From positions 1 through 8,701 of the forward strand of contig JANXNT010001258.1 of NCBI GenBank assembly GCA_025353985.1: a DNA stretch of 8,701 nt. Reading direction: 5' to 3'. Under the pieces are notes generated by a model. That model saw only the letters and a list, made by a program, of their open reading frames with translations, searched no databases and was not told the origin of the DNA. The position numbers and the translations under genes are program-made. Positions 5,710 through 8,701 of this stretch are shown here, piece by piece; position 1 is the first letter of the stretch; each line of letters starts with the position of its first letter. This DNA is from Limnoglobus sp. (GTDB lineage Bacteria > Planctomycetota > Planctomycetia > Gemmatales > Gemmataceae).

Positions 5710-5859
5710 GCAACTCGTCGAAGTCGATCGAGCGTCAGGTGAATTTCTGCGTAGCGAGCCACCTGTCGAAGGGCCAGAACTCCCCGATGATGCCCGCGAG
5801 CGAATCCATTCCCAGATCGATCCTGCGACAAGAAATTAATCCGTTGCTTGCGCGTCGAA

Positions 5860-5893
5860 CGAACGGGGTGGCTCGCCGAGACGACCCCGTTCG
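5860..5893. promoter_or_regulatory. 34-base dyad over the FAD oxidase promoter, candidate operator
   Basis: CGAACGGGGT (5860-5869) and ACCCCGTTCG (5884-5893) are perfect 10-bp reverse complements separated by 14 bases. The right arm ends three bases before the putative -10 TATACT at 5897, and the spacer covers the place of the -35 box. A dimeric regulator bound here would sit on the promoter. The bound factor is unknown. A structural role in DNA or RNA is possible but less likely, because the site is upstream of the predicted transcription start. Confidence 0.5.
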
Positions 5894-5896
5894 CGA

Positions 5897-5908
5897 TATA
5901 CTAGTGGC
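5897..5908 (+). promoter_or_regulatory. Putative -10 element placed for leaderless transcription of the FAD oxidase gene
   Basis: TATACT (5897-5902) is followed by AGTGGC and then the ATG at 5909. The whole string matches the isomerase start region (219-233) at 14 of 15 bases. With a -10 hexamer ending six bases before the ATG, the transcript should begin at about the start codon. No Shine-Dalgarno sequence precedes the ATG. Confidence 0.55.
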
Positions 5909-7405
5909 ATGAATACCACTGCCACCCCATCGTTCGTTCCGTATGTGCCGACCATCGATCGCGACACGGCAAAGCTCGTCGCGCGCATGAAAACCGTCGT
6001 TGGTGCGGAGAACGTGCTCACTTCCAAGGCCGATCTGGCCACGTACGAATGCGATGGCTTCACCATCGCGAAGAGCAAACCCGATGTCGTCGTGTTTCCG
6101 CGCACCACGCAAGACATCGTCGGTATCGTGAAAATTTGCAACGAACTGGACATTCCGTTTATCGCTCGCGGTGCCGGTACGAGCCTTGCCGGGGGTTGTG
6201 TGCCCGTCGGTGGCGGCGTCATGATTGCGCTCGCTCGCATGAAGACGATCCACGAAATTAACGTGCGAGATCGTTACGCGGTCGTCGATCCGGGCGTCGT
6301 GAATGTCTGGCTGACGAACGCACTGAAACCGCACGGCTACCATTACGCCCCGGACCCGAGCAGCCAGGGTGCTTGTACCATTGGCGGCAACGTCGCGACC
6401 AACTCCGGCGGCCCGCACACGCTGAAATACGGCGTGACCGTCAACCACATTCTCGGTATCGAACTCGTGCTGCCCGATGGCAACGTCGTCACTGTCGGCG
6501 GGCCAACCGAAGATGCACCGGGGTACGATCTCGTTGGCACTATTGTCGGTAGCGAAGGTACGTTCGGCATTGTTTCGAAAGTTTGGGTGCGCATTACGCG
6601 GAACCCCGAAGCGTATCGCACGTTGCTCGGAATCTTCGCGAATATCGACGACGCCACAAACGCGATTAGCGGCATCATCGGTGCGGGGATCGTCCCGGCG
6701 GCGCTCGAGCTTTTAGACCAAACGATTCTGAAAGCCGTCGAGGCCGCATTCAAATTCGGCTTCCCGCTCGATGCCGGTGCGGTGCTGATTATGGAAGTCG
6801 ATGGCATGTCCGAAGGCTTGCAAGAAGAAGCCGACCGCATCGAGGCGATCGCACTCGCGAACAACGCCCGCGAAGTGCGGAAGGCGAACAGCGAGAACGA
6901 TCGTCTCGCGTTGTGGAAGGCACGCAAGCAAGCGTTCGGCACGATTGGCCGCCTCGGTTATCCGAGCTATTGCACGCAAGACGGCGTGGTGCCGCGAACG
7001 AAGTTACCGCAGATTATGAAGTTCATTTTGAACGTCGCCGACAAGTACCAGATCGCGATTGCGAACGTCTTCCATGCGGGCGATGGCAACATTCACCCGA
7101 TCTTGATGTTCGACGAACGCGACCCGGCGCAAGTGAAGAAAGTGCTCGACGCGAGCCACGATATCCTCACCGAATGCATTCGCCTCGGTGGCAGTGTCAC
7201 GGGTGAACACGGCATCGGCGTCGAGAAGCTCGACTTCATGCCAGTGCTGTTCACGAAGGACGATCTGAACTTCATGGTCCGGCTTCGCACCGCGTTTAAC
7301 CCGCGGAACAATTGCAGCCCGTATAAAATGCTACCCACCGCTGGCGGCTGTGCCGAACCCGCGAGTATCGGCGTATCGAAACCCGGCCGCCGCGCCGCAG
7401 TCTGA
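5909..7405 (+). CDS. GlcD-type FAD-linked oxidase (glycolate oxidase / D-lactate dehydrogenase-like)
   Basis: The 498-residue protein has the two-domain layout of vanillyl-alcohol-oxidase-type flavoproteins that oxidise 2-hydroxy acids such as glycolate or D-lactate. The FAD-binding domain (PF01565, about residues 56-195) shows PRTTQDIVGIVKICNE, the pyrophosphate loop ARGAGTSLAGG (86-96) and DPSSQGACTIGGNVATNSGG (149-168). The C-terminal FAD-oxidase domain (PF02913, about 230-475) carries the hallmark HAGDGNIHP (389-397) and GEHGIGVEK (432-440), whose histidines are near the flavin and substrate in the family. The length is normal for GlcD. No GlcE or GlcF (iron-sulfur partner) genes adjoin it, so the electron acceptor is open and the substrate cannot be fixed. 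Some 20 residues after FNPRNNCSPYKMLP form a non-conserved tail. A 42-residue ORF follows after 18 bases and is probably on the same transcript. Confidence 0.93.
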   Translation: MNTTATPSFVPYVPTIDRDTAKLVARMKTVVGAENVLTSKADLATYECDGFTIAKSKPDVVVFPRTTQDIVGIVKICNELDIPFIARGAGTSLAGGCVPVGGGVMIALARMKTIHEINVRDRYAVVDPGVVNVWLTNALKPHGYHYAPDPSSQGACTIGGNVATNSGGPHTLKYGVTVNHILGIELVLPDGNVVTVGGPTEDAPGYDLVGTIVGSEGTFGIVSKVWVRITRNPEAYRTLLGIFANIDDATNAISGIIGAGIVPAALELLDQTILKAVEAAFKFGFPLDAGAVLIMEVDGMSEGLQEEADRIEAIALANNAREVRKANSENDRLALWKARKQAFGTIGRLGYPSYCTQDGVVPRTKLPQIMKFILNVADKYQIAIANVFHAGDGNIHPILMFDERDPAQVKKVLDASHDILTECIRLGGSVTGEHGIGVEKLDFMPVLFTKDDLNFMVRLRTAFNPRNNCSPYKMLPTAGGCAEPASIGVSKPGRRAAV

Positions 7406-7410
7406 TTTCA

Positions 7411-7417
7411 AAAGGAG
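7411..7417 (+). promoter_or_regulatory. Strong ribosome binding site for the 42-residue ORF
   Basis: AAAGGAG is a near-ideal Shine-Dalgarno sequence, with six bases between GGAG and the ATG at 7424. It is the clearest plus-strand ribosome binding site in the window. It contrasts with the FAD oxidase and isomerase genes, which have none. Confidence 0.8.
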
Positions 7418-7423
7418 ATCGTC

Positions 7424-7552
7424 ATGGTCGCAACGAGTATGGGCATCTTAACGGGGATTCCCCTCATGCTCGTCGGCATGCCAATCCTCATTAGCTTGCC
7501 GTTCGGTATGCCGATCGCGATCCGATACATCCGCATGGTCACTGGGTTGTAA
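7424..7552 (+). CDS. Small hydrophobic (predicted membrane) protein of 42 residues
   Basis: The ORF runs from ATG at 7424 to TAA at 7550-7552, directly after a strong Shine-Dalgarno sequence and 18 bases beyond the FAD oxidase stop. The product is almost wholly hydrophobic over residues 7-33, and its positive charges are confined to the end (R34, R37), so it should be a single membrane-spanning peptide with the C-terminus in the cytoplasm. It contains a repeated G-(I/M)-P motif: GIPLML (11-16), GMPILI (18-23) and GMPIAI (28-33). I do not recognise the family. Location and spacing suggest co-expression with the oxidase. It might anchor that enzyme to the membrane or tune it, but this is inference. 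It is short enough to be missed by most gene callers. Confidence 0.65.
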   Translation: MVATSMGILTGIPLMLVGMPILISLPFGMPIAIRYIRMVTGL

Positions 7553-7556
7553 CGAT

Positions 7557-7588
7557 AATCGGCCGCAGGAATGCTCCTACGGCCGATT
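7557..7588. terminator. Bidirectional terminator-like hairpin between convergent genes
   Basis: AATCGGCCGCAGGA (7557-7570) pairs with TCCTACGGCCGATT (7575-7588), forming a 14-bp stem with one mismatch and a four-base loop, ATGC. It starts four bases after the stop of the 42-residue ORF and ends 22 bases before the lipoprotein stop on the other strand. It is well placed to end transcription from both sides. No T-run follows on either strand, so intrinsic termination would be weak. Confidence 0.65.
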
Positions 7589-7610
7589 CGATTCTGCGTA
7601 AAGCGGCGAA

Positions 7611-8066
7611 TCAGTTGAGCGGGATGTCGAAAGCGTTCGCGCCACTGACGACGGTCAATTTCAAATCGGTTCGTGTCGTGTCGCCGTATTTGTCCGGGAT
7701 CGCGACCCAAGTCTTTGTCAGTTCCGTATTGGCGGCGGGGGCAGGGGCTTCTTGCGATTGCGACGGTTTGTCGCTCACTTCGGCCTTGGCACCATCTTTG
7801 GCGGATGTAGCACTTGCGACGAGCGGCGGGCTGGACACCATCACTCGCGCTTCACCCGATTTCACACCGACGACACGGTAACTCCCATCGGGCTGAATCG
7901 TCCCCGATTTCGGAATCCCATCTTTGCCGAGGACAACGACGGTTCCCGATGTCACGGGTTTGTCCTTGTACGTGACTTTGCCGGTAACATCGCCAACGGA
8001 ACCACCACAGCCGGCGACCAATACCGCAAGGGAAAGGGCCGCGAGCATTTTCTGGAAAGTCATCAT
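7611..8066 (-). CDS. Small secreted lipoprotein with a beta-sandwich (transthyretin/carboxypeptidase regulatory-like) segment
   Basis: The 151-residue product starts with a lipoprotein signal peptide: MMTFQKMLAALSLAVLVAGC, with the lipobox LVAGC and lipidated Cys20. Residues 24-80 have the pattern VTGKVTYKDKPVTSGTVVV, then DGSYRVVGVKSGEARVMV. This is typical of the short carboxypeptidase-regulatory-like or transthyretin-like lipoproteins common in planctomycetes. A low-complexity Ala/Ser/Pro/Lys linker (about 84-115) leads to a C-terminal strand-rich piece that includes WVAIPDKYGDTTRTDL. The start is the ATG at 8066, which overlaps the DUF1559 stop (TGA at 8065-8063) as ATGA; GAGGTG inside the end of DUF1559 can serve as ribosome binding site. 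A longer open frame continues upstream but only shadows DUF1559. The coupling suggests that the two are made together and may act together at the cell surface. The function is unknown. Confidence 0.8.
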   Translation of the reverse strand: MMTFQKMLAALSLAVLVAGCGGSVGDVTGKVTYKDKPVTSGTVVVLGKDGIPKSGTIQPDGSYRVVGVKSGEARVMVSSPPLVASATSAKDGAKAEVSDKPSQSQEAPAPAANTELTKTWVAIPDKYGDTTRTDLKLTVVSGANAFDIPLN

Positions 8067-8701
8067 TCGGAAATCACCTCGCCGAGCGCCCGAGTGGCCA
8101 TCGCAGGAATGATGACTGCACCCGCTGCGTACGAGAAGAAGCGCGTCGAACCATCGGCTAGCGCGAAGTTCGCACCACCGGTGTGATACGAGTAATAGTG
8201 GTACAAATCGCAACGGTTCGGCGTCGGGAAACCCGGTTGAAATTGCTGTGGAAACACGCAGGCAGTACCCAGCCCATCGGTGGTGTAGGGCTTCGAGTCG
8301 AGTGAGTTCGTCGTGTACTGTGCCCATAGCATGTTGTCGAGGTCCGGTGCACCACGCATCGCCCAACCCCAGCCACCGGCAACCCACGGTGGACGTTCGC
8401 CGAACACGATCGTGTTACTGGTCCCGTCGGTGATCGACGCAATGCGAATTTTGTTAGTCGCTGGGAAAACGTTCACCACGCCCGTATCACCGCCGAGTGT
8501 CGACCACTCGTTGCGCTGGCGACCTGTGACCGCGAGGTAGTTCGTCAGCGCGGTGCCACCACCATCTACCGACGGCGTCGGATTACTCGGGCAAATGAAC
8601 GAGTTGATCACGATCGGGCCCATGGTGGCCTCGAAGGTTGCCAGTGTCGTGAATGGCAGAGCAAAGACGTTCTGTTGTTCGATGAACGGCAGAATTTGGT
8701 A
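8063..8701 (-). CDS. DUF1559 family pilin-like protein, C-terminal part (N-terminus off the right edge)
   Basis: The frame is open from the right edge to TGA at 8065-8063, giving 212 residues. Family hallmarks appear in order, numbered from the edge: YQILPFIEQQNVF (1-13), INSFICPSNP (32-41), TNYLAVTGRQ (53-62), ITDGTSNTIVFGER (90-103), and the C-terminal SYHTGGANFALADGSTRF (171-188). DUF1559 (SBP_bac_10) proteins are greatly expanded in planctomycetes. They normally begin with a type IV pilin-like prepilin leader, which here would lie outside the window. They are thought to be exported surface or pseudopilin-like proteins, and individual roles are unknown. The gene precedes the lipoprotein gene with an ATGA overlap. 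Confidence 0.92.
   Translation of the reverse strand, partial: YQILPFIEQQNVFALPFTTLATFEATMGPIVINSFICPSNPTPSVDGGGTALTNYLAVTGRQRNEWSTLGGDTGVVNVFPATNKIRIASITDGTSNTIVFGERPPWVAGGWGWAMRGAPDLDNMLWAQYTTNSLDSKPYTTDGLGTACVFPQQFQPGFPTPNRCDLYHYYSYHTGGANFALADGSTRFFSYAAGAVIIPAMATRALGEVISE

Noticed and set aside
5735..6448. 237-residue minus-strand open frame overlapping the start of the FAD oxidase gene
   Set aside because: Most of it is antisense to a strongly conserved GlcD-type coding region, and its composition (many His, Asp, Arg) is that of a shadow frame.
6343..6942. 199-residue minus-strand open frame inside the FAD oxidase gene
   Set aside because: It is fully antisense to the FAD oxidase coding sequence and has low-complexity Ser/Ala/Pro content without a recognisable domain.
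8067..8387. Longer start for the lipoprotein gene
   Set aside because: The extra 107 residues are a shadow of the DUF1559 gene and would bury the clear signal peptide and lipobox that begin at 8066.

Overview
The window looks like chromosomal DNA from a planctomycete, most likely of the Gemmata lineage (Gemmataceae). The evidence is a DUF1559 (pilin-like) gene with a small lipoprotein gene overlapping its end, a Uma2-family nuclease-like protein with a coiled-coil tail, a PEP-CTERM-like C-terminus, and an intergenic motif that resembles repeats I associate with planctomycete genomes. The lineage call rests on gene content and general knowledge, not on a search. No rRNA, tRNA, CRISPR array, transposase or phage gene was seen.

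Layout. Bases 1-69 are the last codons of a plus-strand gene, probably an NAD-dependent sugar epimerase/dehydratase. A sugar phosphate isomerase/epimerase (TIM barrel) follows at 231-1037 (+). A 255-base convergent gap (1038-1292) holds a small palindrome and a large near-perfect inverted repeat. Next is a minus-strand run, read from right to left: trpB (5045-3819), a Uma2-family protein (3776-2862), a class I SAM-dependent methyltransferase interrupted by a one-base frameshift (2796-2030), and a stand-alone E2-type acyltransferase (2033-1293). The last two overlap by four bases (GTGA). The 343 bases upstream of trpB hold no gene but contain a perfect 24-bp inverted repeat. A short, apparently N-terminally truncated PEP-CTERM-like ORF lies at 5709-5389 (-). 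A GlcD-type FAD-linked oxidase (5909-7405, +) is followed 18 bases later by an unlisted 42-residue hydrophobic ORF with an excellent ribosome binding site. A hairpin separates this convergent pair from a minus-strand DUF1559 gene (running off the right edge) and a lipoprotein gene that overlaps its stop codon by ATGA.

Function. The genes are mostly ordinary metabolism: tryptophan synthesis, oxidation of a 2-hydroxy acid, and sugar isomerisation. They sit beside planctomycete-type accessory proteins. I do not see a convincing new defence or mobile system. The observations most worth a second look are a 15-base motif, TATACTAGYGGCATG, found at the start codon of two unrelated plus-strand genes and suggesting leaderless transcription; a 34-base dyad over the promoter of the FAD oxidase; the 42-residue membrane peptide; the coupled methyltransferase/acyltransferase pair; and the two large intergenic inverted repeats.
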